Shown here: positions 11,160 to 23,388 of the stretch, piece after piece
How positions within the stretch are numbered: position 1 is the stretch's first letter
Layout: every line of letters starts with the position of its first letter
Source: Trachythela sp. YZ-2020
Lineage: Eukaryota; Cnidaria; Anthozoa; Malacalcyonacea; Clavulariidae
Assembly: GCA_016169945.1 (NCBI GenBank)
Contig: JADLSH010000076.1
Coordinates: 1,865,001-1,929,000, forward strand
Reading direction: 5' to 3'
Length of the DNA stretch: 64,000 bases
Program-made: the position numbers and the translations under genes
The notes under the pieces: model-generated
What the model was told of the DNA's origin: nothing
Database searches by the model: none
What the model saw: the letters and a program-made list of their open reading frames with translations, nothing else

Positions 11160-12192
11160 CCCTGGCAGGATGTGAATCAGTTGAAGCGATTTATTTTGGC
11201 CTTTACTACCAGTTATTCATCAACTATTCTTAACTATATTCTCATCAAATATTCATAATTATATGCAAAGATAAAATAAGACAAACCAATCATTATTTAG
11301 TGACATAGGGCATACATTATATGCATGGGTGATTAGTAGTGCTATAAAATGCAAGGACATCGCCCAAGGACTCAATTTTTGCAGTCTTGCTCAGTTCCAG
11401 TTGAGAAGCTGGCGGCGAACGCCCCACCCACCCAAAATTTGGGTGAGTCGTATGCCGCGAATCTAAGCCATAGATTCTGTTTACAGTTTGGCTTAGGACG
11501 CTGATCACTATTTCCATACCTTAATTTAACTGAGCATCAATGCGGGTGTTGAGAAATAGTATACTATTTCTCAACAATTGCATTGATACTCAGTTAAATT
11601 AAGGTATGGAAATAGTGATCAGCGTCACCGCCTAGCCTTCTATTAATGCTTTCTCATACATCCATAATTTATTTACACCACAATATCAATGACCAATCAT
11701 CATATTCATAGTATTCAATCCCAAACCTCATTCCTTAATTCCCATTCTTATCTATCTAAACGATTGATTATAAACATACGGGATATCGAAATAATTGTCC
11801 CCATTTATTTTCATCATTTGTTTTCGTTTAAATAATACGCCCAATACTGCTACAGCAATTCGTCCAACCCATGTGCAATCCTTATAAAATGTATATATAT
11901 GGCACTGTTTATCAGATAAGGTTTACGGAGGAATAGTATACTTTTTGTAGTCGCCACTGCTAGGTCTGTGTTTCCACTTGACAAGTCTTGTTGTTCACTC
12001 ACCTCAGTCGCCATATTATTTCACAAAAGTCACTGTTAAAATATGTTAATTTCCCACTTTTTCATCTCAAATCCGGCTGTCGAAGGACCAAACTTGTTTC
12101 CCTACATTGAAACACATATATACGCTGGGTCTTTCTTAAATAAAAACTTAAGATTCGTATCCCAAATGAAACAAAAAGTTGCTAAATAGTTA
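11160..12192. other. Non-coding stretch with a palindromic element
   Basis: No coding region is seen. It holds the probable 3' end of the DIRS element (undefined), a GC-richer patch at 11400-11470 with CACCCAAAATTTGGGTG, and the palindrome at 11497-11626. Confidence 0.5.
11497..11626. repeat. 130-bp palindromic element
   Basis: GACGCTGATCACTATTTCCA starts the left arm and its complement ends the right arm. The arms run about 60 bp and meet at GAAATAGTATACTATTTC. One internal difference (GGGTG) is present. It is probably a fold-back MITE. Confidence 0.85.
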
Positions 12193-15100
12193 GGGTATTT
12201 TAGGAAATATTCTAATCATCTGTGAAAAAATTGCTTACCAATAGTTTTATTTACCAATGTGTCCAGATAGGTGTCTGTTAGCACCTCTCAATTTATTCCA
12301 ACCCAAATCTTTGAGGAAAATCCGGGAGAGGAGGTCAAAGTTGGGGGTTCAAGCGGGTCTGGGGAGAGAGAAATGAGAAAATAGAATTTGCCCATATTGC
12401 CATATGGAACGTTTAACTAGGGTATTTTGGTGGTGCTGATCACATTCCAATCACCCGTTTTGAGTAAAAATGACTAACTAGCCATAAACTCGGCCAAAGC
12501 TACTTTTGCGGCCACCGGAAGTGGGTAATTTGGAAATTCATGGAAGTAGTAGTTCTTGGAAATAGTTGTTGTCGTTATTCGAAGTAGAAGTTCTTGTCAC
12601 TAAAGGCACATGGACTAAATCATACGTTGTCGATGCTATATATATATACCTATCTTGTATTGCATTAATGACTGCCGTAAGCCATGGCTTATATGAGGGG
12701 GAGCCGGAATATCTTTCGGCCCCCCCAACAAGTCAAATAATTTTCATGAAAATGATGGAAACAGCTTGGTTCCCTGAACAAGCTTACTAAAAGAGGTAGA
12801 TAAGACTCTGAAATAGTCGTTTCCGGCGATGTGGGGGCTTCAAATTTTAAAAAAATTTCGCTTAGCGCCAACCATGAGCTAGGGTCCCCCACTATTGAAT
12901 ACATTCTACGCCCCTGGCTTGAGGTGTTGAAAATGAGACCGGAAATGAGACGGAGGGAAAATATTTTTTCAGTACGGACCGACCTAAATGGTAAAAGTTT
13001 TTATTTTTTAAAAAACGTTTTTTAAACGGTAAAAAAGTTTTTATTTTTCAGTACGGACCTCCCATCCGGTAAATAACATATATGTATCATCTTCGATGCA
13101 GAACCCTGTTTGAGCACTCATGTCAAAACTCTGAGGTATTGGGTAAAATTGACCATCACTTTTTTGTGACAATTGTTGTTTGAGAAAGTATGCGAATGGA
13201 TGGATGGAGTAGTCGAACATGGTGTTACAACTCTTGCAGATATCCACATGAAGATGATAGAGCTTGACCCCACCGAGGACAAAAGATTAGCATACGGCAG
13301 GCGATATCTGAAGACAAAGCTTCAGGAAGAGTACAAGGAGTCTATACTTCACGTCAGAAGAGAGAAGAACAGATATTGTGTGCCTGAAAGACACCACAAA
13401 TGCAATTCTTCGTGACTACCGTGAACAGGTCATTACTCTCGCGGAAATGCTTGACGATCCTAAACTCAAATAGCTCACGATTTCAACTGCCGTCAACTTT
13501 ATTTGTGTTAAATTGGCGATAGTTCCACCTACCAGTAAGCTATATCCTTCAGTTGACAGCATGACCAATACCAACAACCAACTCACTCTGTCCCGATAGC
13601 CTCAAGAAGTTACTAAGAGCGATCGTGAAAACTGATGAAAAGGTGGCAGTCTGGGGGAAGAACCTGCTGAAAGCCTACAACCCACGGTCAGGAGTGATGC
13701 CTTCTCACCTTGGACTCACAACTTCACTAACAGATGAAGATGAAGCTGGAGCCCTAGAGATTGAAGAAGCAGAAGTCGATGCAGCCCTATCGCGAGAACC
13801 AACAGAAGATCAAGATGACAGTAGTGATGATAAGATAGACGAAGAACCTCAAACTTCTGCACAGTTTGTTCCTGATGAAAGGACAGTACAACAATTTGTT
13901 GGTGATAATATAGATCTGAACATTGTATGACTGAATGGAAATACGTCATTCCATGCTGTGGGCATGATCAAGGCAACTTGTTTCCGCTACGGCAACACGT
14001 CAAGGTGAAATTCTCGCAACTATTCCAAGAAGAAAGATAACTGTGAAGGAAAAAGCAACCACTCTCAAAGCAGCTGAGGTGAAAATTCAGTCATTTGTTC
14101 CGAAGAATAAAGAAGGATTGGCAGAGATTCAGTTTGTCCCGATAGTAGATCTACGGCAACACCCTCCAGCCATGCTGCCAGGAGACATCATTTGAGCGGC
14201 AGGATGGGCTATCAAGAATAACAACCCAGCGTTCGAACATCCCAATTGGAATGGCTTCATGAAGTCAATACAACAACCTGGAAGCAAGGAGAAGTCCCTC
14301 ATTTAATTTCTTCCAATCGTAGAAGATGATCCGAACGACTACAGCACTATCTACACTACTCTAATGGAGTGCATGCAGAGAAGTCAGTCTCATGTTATCA
14401 TCACGTTCGACCAACCAATATGGTTGAAAGCCACGCAGATCGTTCTACAGTCTAAGTTGCCAATCATCACAAGATTAGGCGAATTTCAAGGCGGATGGGG
14501 TCTGATTAGGAGGATGAGGTCTATCGGTGCAATCATGGCAGACTCTGGGCTGCAAGAACTAATACAGCTTGTTTACCACGGCAGCAGCACTTCAGAACAC
14601 ATCCTCTCGGGTGGTGCTTACGCCAAGAGTATCTGGTTTCACCTTCTTGCATATGCAGGAATTATCAAGTTTGTGCTGAAAGATGTTGTGTTCAGCAAGA
14701 AGGAGTTCGAAGACATGGAGGACTTCATAAAGAATGTCAAAATTGATAAAACAGGTAATTTAAGGTACCCTTTTATTTATTCTGCATCATGCTCCGTGTT
14801 ACACTATGGATACAGTGTACAATCAACAAAATAGCACTTTTATTGTGAATTTAGAGTAGATATCAATCTCTCCGGTGCCCGCGAAAGTAGCTTTGGCCGA
14901 GTTTATGGCTACTTAGTCGTTTTTACTCGAAACTGATGATTGGAATGTGATCAGCACCCCCAAAATACCGTAGTTAGACGTTCCGTAAGCCAATATTGGC
15001 AAATTCTATTTTGTCATTTTTCTCTCCCCAGACCTGCTTGAACCTACAACTTTGACCTCCTCTCCTGGATTTTCCTCAAAGATTTGGGTTGGAATAAATT

Positions 15101-15197
15101 GAGAGGTGCTAACAGACACCTATCTGGACACATTGGTGATTAAAACTATTGGTAAGCAATTTTTTCACAGATGATTAGAATATTTTCTGAAATACCC
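12193..15197. mobile_element. 3-kb DNA transposon with ~335-bp terminal inverted repeats, unclassified
   Basis: The left arm (12193-12531) and right arm (14868-15197) are inverted copies with small differences. Outer ends are GGGTATTTTAGGAAATATTC and its counterpart ending in GAAATACCC. Inner landmarks are GTAGCTTTGGCCGAGTTTAT at 14887-14906 and its complement near 12500. Flanking trinucleotides are TTA (left) and TTG (right), so a 3-bp duplication is possible but imperfect. Between the arms is a broken protein on the plus strand (13160-14834). Arms this long around a gene mark a DNA transposon, but no standard transposase motif set is recognised. Confidence 0.75.
13160..14834 (+). pseudogene. 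Protein of the long-TIR element, family of unknown function
   Basis: Blocks in order: FEKVCEWMDGVVEHGVTTLAD (13173-13235), YGRRYLKTKLQEEYKESI, LKAYNPRSGVMPSHLGLTTS (13670-13728), an acidic stretch, PGDII and WNGFMKSIQQPG (14180-14280), then an ORF with SHVIITFDQPIWLKATQIV, RLGEFQGGWGLIRRMRSIG and IMADSGLQELIQLVYHG (14364-14834). The FDQ...KA / GSGL-type C-terminus is, from memory, shared by many uncharacterised multicopy proteins of cnidarians and other invertebrates; no Pfam name is offered. It could be a DDE-type nuclease (acidic residues in FDQP and IMAD), but that is a guess. Several frameshifts make this copy inactive. Confidence 0.6.
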
Positions 15198-15198
15198 T

Positions 15199-18100
15199 TG
15201 TATGTTCATATTTTTATTTTTTTTTCAAAAATGTCCCGCGCTCGTCATGCACAGTGGACAAATTAACAAAGTACTTCATGCAGTAACAAGTATTATTGAA
15301 ATTTGTTCCGGCATAAATTAAGTGCAATGTAAGCCCAGCTGTCAAGCTTATTTGAACAGCCCCAAAGCCTCACTTTACTTTGATTTCAGATAAGTCTTGA
15401 AGTGCAGTGTTAACAGTTCCTACACTGCCCAATATTTAATAACATAAAGTTGACTGAAGCAGGCTTGAGCTATTACGTAAACTGAGTAGAGCACAACTTC
15501 AAATTCACATATGTTGCAAGATTATCTTTTGTGCATGAATATGAATTTGAAGTTGTGCTTTCATCAGCTGACTCGATAACTCCAACTGTCAGAGCATTTC
15601 ACAGTGCTAAGATACAGAAACACAATTAATTAAACACGTATATATGCGTTTTGGGAGGCTTATGTACGCGTTGTTGGACGTGTATGTACGCGTACAAAAC
15701 ATTTGCCGAATAATCACTGCGGGAACAAACGTGAAATTCTACAGAATCGTGATGTTCAACTCAGATCACTGCTAAACAGGTGGGGAAATTTGGCTGTCGG
15801 TGCAAGTTCTTGTACTATAGTTAATCCTGCAAGAGTGTTGCCAAGTAATATATCATACACAAGAAGGAGTTTATTATAGTTATTTGAAACATGAAAAAGT
15901 TTGTTGAAAAACAAGGCGCTAGCCAAGTTTTTTAACATACTTTGAGGTGTTTTTAAATCACTATCATAAACGACTTTGAGTGTATGATATAGCTTCTCGA
16001 ACAATCCAGTATTTAAAGAGAAATTCAACGCAAAAGTTAAAAGTGTAAATAATGATCAAAGCGTTGTTAGGAGTGTGGGCCATCAGTCCTATGACATTTC
16101 ATTACCACAGTTAGAATGAAGTTTACTTAGAATGAGGTTTACATGGGATAAAATTTAATCAATGCTGTTATTATAAGGACTACGCTTTGACGACAAGTTA
16201 GTTAGAGATGTTGAGTAATTTCGGAATTATTATACAGATATAACAGATCATAGTTTAGACCAATGTATTTGAACTCTTCACCAGAATTTCCCAAATTCGG
16301 GTACTAGTATGATGCTAGGGCATTTAAGAAATCAAAATATCCATGTTCAACACCAACGGGTTGGGAACTTCGTGATTCACGGATGAATCAGACGATCTTG
16401 GTACAGCAGTTGAAGTGCCAGATACAACTGTACCACTGAGTGATGTACAAATTGAAGCTATTTCACAAATTCAGCCACTTGCATTAAGTAATAACTATGG
16501 TGTTGATTTCTATTTGGAAACGAAAAGAGTAATTGCTGCGCTTGTGGAAGAAAATGTAAATTAGGTGAGTTTGAAAATATAACAATGTATGATTTGAAAA
16601 GTTATGGCCAGTTACGAGAATATAAATATAAATATTAATCTTACATTTACTATAAATATATTTACAGTGGATTACATGTACAGATCTTATAAGCATGTTT
16701 AGACTTTTCCCACCTTTTATACAATGCTGATGCCTCTCCTAATGCATCAGTGTACCTTGTAAAAAACAATGTTAAAATGTTCTGTCTTCAATGAATAAAG
16801 TTGACTTAAATTACAGACATTACAGTAACACAACATTTAACAGAAGCATTTAAAGCTCGATTTGAATTGTAGGGAGTATAATACATTGCGTATTAAATAT
16901 AACAATTCAGCAATGACTTATTTCAAGTTATGCTGTCTTTTTGTAATGTATAGATAAATTTGCAATTTGTGCGTTTGAGCAAATGCATGAAATAATAACA
17001 GTTTTAAATGCTTCTGTGAACGACAACTCCAAGCAATAACAAAATACAAATTTTTCAAGTGGTCCATTAGTGGGCCAAAAATAAGGGGTGTGTCCATTTT
17101 CTCGAAAAACACAGCCTTATTTGTGTGAATGACAGGGGGCTTTATGATGCCAAAACAAAACAAACTCTTTTTTCTTGTCATCATCTAGGTACTGAATATT
17201 TAACTTGTGATGGAGCCCAAGCAGTGGGATTCTTTTGTATGCAGTGGAAAATTGCAACAATGGAACGAGTCGTCCTTGTGGAAATTCTAAAAATATAAAA
17301 GTGATATATATGCAATATAATGGTTCTATATAGCCTCCTCCGCAGGCATCTCTTGGATCCCCAGGGTAGGTTGCGCCCACTGAGGGTTGCGTCGGGTAGA
17401 AAGTCGAGGAGAGGCCTGCCAAAACCGGACATGGTTGAGCCGGTTTGCGCATCTTGCTTGTGCAGTAATTTTTGTCTTCAGGGTTGGTATGTGGGGAGGA
17501 TTTTGAAATTCAAAATGGAGGATTGCACAGAGTGGAGAATTTATTTTATCTTTAAACAATTTAACATGTATAAAAGACTTGGTTGAGGTTTTAGAATGTT
17601 TGTCGGGAAGCACTTATAATTTTCATGTTCATTTGCTGATTATTTAATTTGTATTTTTCGTATACTGTATATGCTATATATATTTGATGCTGTAATCTTT
17701 TAACAAGCATAAAGGTAGATTTGGTATTGCTATACAATGAAAACCATTAAATTTTAAATTTTTTATGAATCACATAATTATATAGTTTGTGCCATATCTA
17801 TTAAAAACTCTACTCTGTCAGTCTATCTACTCTGATTGCTTCATATACATAGAAACCAATTCAAACCACAAAGGGAATTTTCTATTTTTCTTTCTTTCTA
17901 TTTGCATGGCAGGCACAAATCTTAATATAGTATCATTTGCTATGTACAGTTTTTGGTTTCTAAGAAGATGGAAAGTGGGTTCATTAATTTAAAATGAAAG
18001 TATCATAGTACAACTGTAAAACTCTCAATATAATGTATGCCTGATTTAGAATTAGAGGACAGTTTCCTAATGTAAGAAATAGGACAAAATTGTGCTATCT

Positions 18101-18396
18101 TTTAATAACAAGAAATCGATTCAAAAAATTTTTTTTTAACAACAAATAAGGTAAGAGCCATAATACCTTGTCTAGTATTTATTGCCAAAATAGCTAAAAC
18201 TGGCAAGTAGTGAAGCAAGATCCAAGCCAAGATGGCCATAATGAAATAATGTATTCTTTATATTTTATGGAATATTTTAGCAGTCATTATGTGTATGGCA
18301 AACTTGTTGCTGCCTGAACAGTTTCAATTTTCTGTTCAGCATATAATAGCCTGCACCATATTTTAACACATGGGCATGCAACCATTGAAATTGAAA
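15199..18396. other. Sparse region, no assigned gene
   Basis: AT-rich. Visible items are a short inverted pair around GCACAACTTCAAATTCA (15490-15561), GTGTATGTACGCGTAC repeats near 15680, a 90-codon minus-strand ORF at 15756-16028 without recognisable features, an exon-like patch at 16376-16564, and a GC-richer patch at 17330-17460. None is called a gene with confidence. Confidence 0.5.
16376..16564 (+). other. Possible orphan exon, function unknown
   Basis: A 62-codon open stretch without an ATG reads DESDDLGTAVEVPDTTV and ends NYGVDFYLETKRVIAALVEENVN then stop. Its composition (Asp/Glu, Val, balanced residues) is more protein-like than the neighbouring AT-rich DNA. No partner exons were identified. 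It may be a last exon or a gene fragment. Confidence 0.25.
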
Positions 18397-19500
18397 CACG
18401 CCGGGTCAGCAGAGGCCAAAATTGTGTCATCGATTTGAAGCCAAAAATTCCAGAGAAATGTGCGTCATAGAGCAGAAGTCTGGTGACTAGATCTATAAGT
18501 GAGACAATCGAAACATTCAGACTGTTCGCTTTCGATTGATAGTAAATATACTAAACAAATGTTCAGCCGTTAAAATGAGAAAAGCTATGGGAAATATAGG
18601 CTCCTTTAGGCAACGGAAGAAACGTTCCAAATAGCAGAATTTCGGCTTCATAAAACTTTTTCCACATGCAAGTATAGAGGATGTAATCATGCCTATATGA
18701 TTTGTATATCACAGGACCAGAATCGTATGTTTTTTTGTTTTCTGTATATTTGCCTGAATTTTACAAAATTTAAGATCGTTTACACGCTATTATTGTGCTT
18801 CAGACCTCATATGTCTTATGATTATCACAGAACTATCCGTGGTCAAGCTTGTACGTCTTGTACGCAAGCGTTTTCCATACAATTGTTTTATTTCTGTATT
18901 TGAATAACAATTATCTATGATCATATTATTGTGGTGTGTCGAAAATGTAGTAGTAGCTGGTCTATTGTTGCCCGCAGGCAACAAGGAATATAACATTAAA
19001 ATATGAATATTGACATATAGCTAACACAAATATTCATGGCACAGCAGATGTATTTTGGGCTAAATATATGAATACTGAAAACAAAAAACATACGATTCTT
19101 CGCCTGATATTCATTTAATAATCAGCCATAATTGTGCATTCATAACGTGCTCCAAGAAAAGTTTATTGAAGCGAAAATTAGGCAATTTATGGGCACAACA
19201 TTATTAACCGCCTAGTAGGCGCAAAATATCAACAAAATATTGAACATTTTCAGCTATGTTACTGAAATATTAGTCGGCAAGTTTGATATGCAACGAAAGC
19301 TCAGAACACTGTCTTGATAGCCCTTTTATTTATTTATCTGCGCATTGCATAAATCCTCCACAATATGCGCGTAAATATAATGTAAATACACTAGTCAGTC
19401 GCCAGACGAATTGTATTAAGATGACATTTGATACCCGCAAATACCCGCGAATTTGCCTTCAAGTAGATGACACAATTTTGGCCTCTGCTGACCCGGTGTG
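18397..19500. mobile_element. 1.1-kb non-autonomous TIR element, CACTA-like ends
   Basis: The left end CACGCCGGGTCAGCAGAGGC is inverted at the right end (GCCTCTGCTGACCCGGTGTG). The match runs about 36 bp with one difference and continues imperfectly for ~50 bp. Flanks share AAA (GAAA left, AAAA right), compatible with a 3-bp duplication. Ends beginning CAC plus 3 bp fit the CACTA/EnSpm group, though the fourth and fifth bases differ from CACTA. No ORF of note is inside. Confidence 0.7.
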
Positions 19501-20803
19501 AAAACATTGATCTAGCGATTATAAACAGCCAGCTGGGTATAGAAGTTGTATGACCTACCTTACAACAGGCAGTGCTAAATTAATAGTAAGCTTTGGGTCT
19601 TTAGGATTAAACTACCAACATTTTGAGCCATTTATCTGGATGTTAGTGAGATTGATCTAGAAGTTAATAGTCACTAACTTCCATGCAAACAGCGGTCCCT
19701 TGCAATGTTGAATTTCTTGTTGAACTTTCCAGGTATTTTGATCATAAACACTAAATTGCATCACATGTTCAGAGTCCAATAATAGACTATAGAAGACTAT
19801 TTGCTATTTTTCTGAAAGTAGTCACACCTCTATAGTCTATAGGGCTAACTCCAAATTGAAAATGTGCACTTCAAAACGTAGGTGAATTGTTAAGAATTCT
19901 GGAGTTACAAGCCAATTTGCAAAAAATTAGATTCACTTGCTAACAACAAGAATTTGAACCAGGTTGAAGAGGAATCTGCCTCTGAGCTGCACCCATTCTC
20001 GTCCTCAGCCCCACAGCTTGGCAGCTATGCCAGCATAAGCCTACAATCTAGGTCATAAACAGTAGAACGATGACTCTTTTTCTGTGCATTTTTATGCCTC
20101 CCCGCCCCCTCCCGCCATTCAATGTTGATATTATGTTCATTTTATTGACTTGGCAATCGGGGAAAACACGCTCTTACAGGCAGTTGACGTTTGAGAAAGA
20201 AACTTTGAATGGAGGGCGTATGGGAGATACAACATAATTTTAAATCCCGACGATAGGCAAAATTGTGCAGTCGTTCTACGATTCTTGGCTAAGATTGTCT
20301 GAAATTTGCTATATTAAAATGCCATATATTCTTATGCAATATACTTGTGCTATTTCATTTTGTATAAAAAGATTAAATAAGACTGTTATATGTGTTTGTG
20401 CAAATGTGTTCCATAAGAAGTTAAAGTGGCTCTGCTACGCTTCTCATCTTCGACCTTCTATAAATATATAATGCATGGTCTTACCATGGTACGAACTGGT
20501 ACAATCAAAGATGAAATCACAGTTTCATAAATAAGATTACGGTAAGACTGAAGTATCTATTTCAGATCTAATTTATATTCTAGTTATTGTTAGTATTGTG
20601 TAATTGATTACTTATTTAATACAAAATGGACAATTATATTTAGGTAGTTGATACTAAGATGGACAAGCGATGTACCCAAGAGAATTTTTTTATTACGCCT
20701 ATACTAAATATATCGTTTACAATTCCACGCATTGATCGCAGCTAATTAACATGTCAACAAAGCAATGACAAATTAAATAAACACATAAGTTGAGTAAATA
20801 AAT
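19501..20803. other. Non-coding, holds one copy of a dispersed repeat
   Basis: No coding region is recognised. The only feature is the 115-bp repeat at 19929-20043, which recurs at 22413-22528. Confidence 0.5.
19929..20043 (-). repeat. 115-bp dispersed repeat, copy 1 (possible SINE)
   Basis: About 90% identical by eye to 22413-22528 in the same orientation. Read on the minus strand it contains GGTTCAAATTC, which fits a pol III B box, so a tRNA-derived SINE fragment is possible. A clear A box and a 3' tail were not found. Confidence 0.5.
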
Positions 20804-21486
20804 TTGATCAAACCAGGATGCCAGGATACTCTTAATAAGTATTATGCCCACTTATTAAGAGTAAAACATAGTGCATCGTATAGCGAGATTGCTAAAAAAT
20901 GCAAGATTTCAAAATCGTCTGGTCATAGGATATGTAATATGGAAATAAACGTGAAAAATATTAAATGTAACAAGAAGAAGGGAAGACCAGAAATGTGCCA
21001 GTCAACACCAGAAATGTGCCATCTTTAATAAGAGTGCTGAAAGTCCTGCGAATGCATGAACCAAATGTATCTGTTAGTTATTGAAAGTGGCCTCAGTTTA
21101 GAGACGGTTAGTCGACGGACATGGCTACGGTTTCCTCCAAAGACAGAAAAAAGGTATACTGAGGCGACAATTTTGCAGAAAAGTAAAGCATTTCATGAAA
21201 CAAAATGCAAATTTGGACCAATGAAGTGTCGTTCTATATGGACGGTGTCTTCTTTGTACACAAGTTCAATCCAATGAGAACAGCAACAACTGCTGGGATG
21301 GCTAGAGTTTGGCGTAAAAAGGGAGGAGGACTAATTCTTACCGACAAAGGAAGCAAAGACCTGCCTGGTGGTCGTAGAGTCCATGTCATGGTCGCTATTG
21401 CTCATGGAAAAGGTGTTATTCTTGCAAAACCATATGAAAAAATGAACGGAACATTCATTGCGAACTTTATCGGCCCGCGTCTCTAG
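20804..21486 (+). pseudogene. Tc1/mariner-type transposase fragment
   Basis: Broken frames read a helix-turn-helix N-domain (SASYSEIAKKCKISKSSGHRI), a linker (GLSLETVSRRTWLRFPPKTEK) and part of a DDE core: EVSFYMDGVFFVHKFNP with the first Asp, RVWRKKGGGLILTDKGSKDL and HVMVAIAHGKGVILAKPYEKM. The reading ends at 21486 (NFIGPRL, stop), before the second and third catalytic acids. The break abuts the Rep-like remnant on the other strand, so an insertion or deletion junction lies near 21480. It is a Tc1-like family member by the domain order; exact clade unknown. Confidence 0.7.
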
Positions 21487-22299
21487 TAATTAAATATTAA
21501 CTTCCTGCGTGTTATAATATGCGTGTTAAAATGAAAGAACCTCCAGCGTACATTCATCGTTTCAGTGTTTGCACGATCAATACACCCGCCTTTGATGAGT
21601 AGCAAAGAAAGGCGTATCAGCCGACAACCCAAAATCCCTTTGGCAAAAATTATTAGGTGCAGGTAGATAGACAATGTCGCCTTCCAGCGCTTGCAAAAAA
21701 TCAGCCCATGCAATCACCGTTTGACTCCATCTAAAATCATTTAGAAAGATGATTTCTGCTTCATCAGCACCCATCCATGCGAACGCTGTATAATACGCCG
21801 CATAATGCTGTATAAACAGATTTCAGGGGTGACAATATAAACGTTTTTCCACAGTTGGCAGGACCATGGATATAAATGTTCTGATATTTCCCCCTGCCTT
21901 TTTCAAGCGCAATATAGACGGCTTTACAAAACGACTCAAGTGGTATAGAATTACTTTCTAACAGCTGTTGTGCAGCCAGTAACCATTTGTCATCACAACC
22001 TTCATCCCTAACTGATCACTGAAGTTAACTTTAATTCCAAACTTTTCATCCAGGTAGTTACAGACTTGAAGCCATCTGCCTCTCCTTTTAAGTTTACGTG
22101 CCATGTGGTGATGGTATAGATTCATCATCACATGCGCTTCCAAAGAAATGACCCAGTGTTCAATAGCGAAGCCTGACATCATCCATGCCTCCACGACTGC
22201 ATCAGCAAAGCTCATTATTGTCGGAAATTTCCTAGTGTCCGCTCTGCTGTAGGTAACGATATACACAATTCGTTGTTGGTCCCTCAATATATTTGGCAT
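21487..22299 (-). pseudogene. Endogenous HUH-Rep / SF3-helicase remnant (ssDNA-virus-like), internally deleted
   Basis: The minus-strand ORF from 22299 reads a motif I-like IVYIVTYSRAD and an HUH-type motif (YHHHMARKL) with WLQVCNYLDEKFGI. It then jumps to a helicase part: IHGPANCGKTF (Walker A, ~21850), AEIIFLNDFRW (Walker B) and ALEGDIVYLPAPNNF, ending with NVRWRFFHF near 21500. Rolling-circle Reps carry a third motif with the nicking Tyr between these blocks. That segment is absent here, and frames shift at least twice, so it is non-functional. The domain order matches Reps of ssDNA viruses or related replicons fixed in animal genomes. Which group is not decidable by eye. Confidence 0.7.
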
Positions 22300-22412
22300 G
22301 TTTATATTATCTTGTATATGTATTGCGCAGCAAAATGTGAAACGTTTACATTTCTCTCTTTCCGTATACTTTTATATGAAAATATATCTCTGTCTGCATT
22401 TATCTCTGTCAT

Positions 22413-22528
22413 AGATTCACTTGCTAACAACTAGAATTTGAGCCAGGTTGAAGAGGAATCTGCCCTCTGAGCCGCACCCATTCTCATTCTCAGCCCCACA
22501 GCTTGACAGCTGTGCCGGCATAAGCCTA
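22413..22528 (-). repeat. Dispersed repeat, copy 2
   Basis: Same-orientation partner of 19929-20043, about 2.48 kb away. The B-box-like run is GGCTCAAATTC here. The pair brackets the Tc1 and Rep remnants. Confidence 0.5.
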
Positions 22529-22677
22529 GCTCCATTTGGAGATCTGCCAGCATGGAGCACTGAGTGCTCAAGCAGTACACAGTCATGCATAAGTACTCAA
22601 GTACAGCATAAAAACATAGCATTTTAAGTTTGTTCTTGGCTGAAATATCTAAAAAAAATTGAAACAAACAAAAGCAG

Positions 22678-23016
22678 TTACAAATTTATATATTTTGTCT
22701 CATCAAGTAAAATGAGTATTATACCACCAGCATCAATTATATCTTGCACTTGAAACTTAGACATTTTACTAGGTCCAAAGCCTTCGGGTTTTGGCAGGCA
22801 TCGCCACCAACATTTTTTTCCATCAAACAATTGCTGCCCACCAATTTTAAGGTGATGCCTGTGGAGGAGGCTAGGTTCTATATGTATGTACATTATTTTA
22901 TTGTTAAAGTAAACCTTCAGATGTTTTTTTCTCCTTCGATATATTCCATATACCACTGATAGACTTGGCATGCAGGATATTCGGTAGGCATAGTACATTC
23001 TTTCGAGAATTCTCAC
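22678..23016 (-). other. Open minus-strand stretch, identity unknown
   Basis: A 112-codon ORF with DGKKCWWRCLPKPEGFG and SKFQVQDIIDAGGIILILLDE reads on from the HECT-like exon. It does not look like a HECT C-lobe. It may be a 3' exon or unrelated sequence. Confidence 0.25.
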
Positions 23017-23342
23017 TTGAACTCCTCCACTGTTATGGGGTTATCTCCATCTACAAGGAACTTCTTTAACTGGTCAGGATAGGACTCCATGAGTGGCAGA
23101 ATCCCAACAATACGTAACCTTTTCTTAAATTTTCTATTGACTTCACTTGTTTCCTGATGATTTCTTCAGCGATCAGCCCCTGTACAATTTCGCTTTTGTT
23201 TGAAATTGCTATGGTTTGGGTGCAAGGCCATCCTGAACCATTAATAACTTCCAAGTATTCTGGTACGTCAAGTATAGAATCGGTATCTTCCATCTGTAGC
23301 GTAGAAGATGATATTATAAAGCTACTGTACAGTAGCTGTTGT

Positions 23343-23388
23343 AACAACACAACACAACACAACACAACACAACACAACACAATACAAT
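23343..23388 (+). repeat. (ACAAC)n microsatellite
   Basis: About nine perfect pentamers next to the HECT-like exon, in its upstream intron. Confidence 0.95.

Larger units (their letters stand above)
240..11200 (+). mobile_element. DIRS-type tyrosine-recombinase retrotransposon, split by a nested MULE
   Basis: Three coding blocks in the order RT (655-1300), RNase H (1927-2480) and tyrosine recombinase (10002-11155) lie in one orientation. They read as one element once two insertions (1355-1920 and 2481-9991) are taken out. The RT motifs LPFGWK and YIEDRHNGQ, the RNase H block with DASNSGWGG and a recombinase with R, HxxR and Y boxes are the DIRS signature. Such elements copy through RNA and integrate as circles by recombinase, without target duplication. 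Stops and frameshifts make this copy dead. Terminal repeats were not identified, so both ends are approximate. Confidence 0.85.

Noticed and set aside
11497..11626. Rho-independent terminator-like hairpin
   Set aside because: Arms are far too long and the context is eukaryotic; a fold-back MITE explains it better.
17117..17613. GC-richer patch with overlapping minus-strand ORFs as a gene
   Set aside because: Three frames are open at once and none shows conserved motifs or splice structure.
19929..22528. LTRs of an LTR retrotransposon
   Set aside because: No TG...CA ends, no primer-binding site and no gag-pol between the copies.
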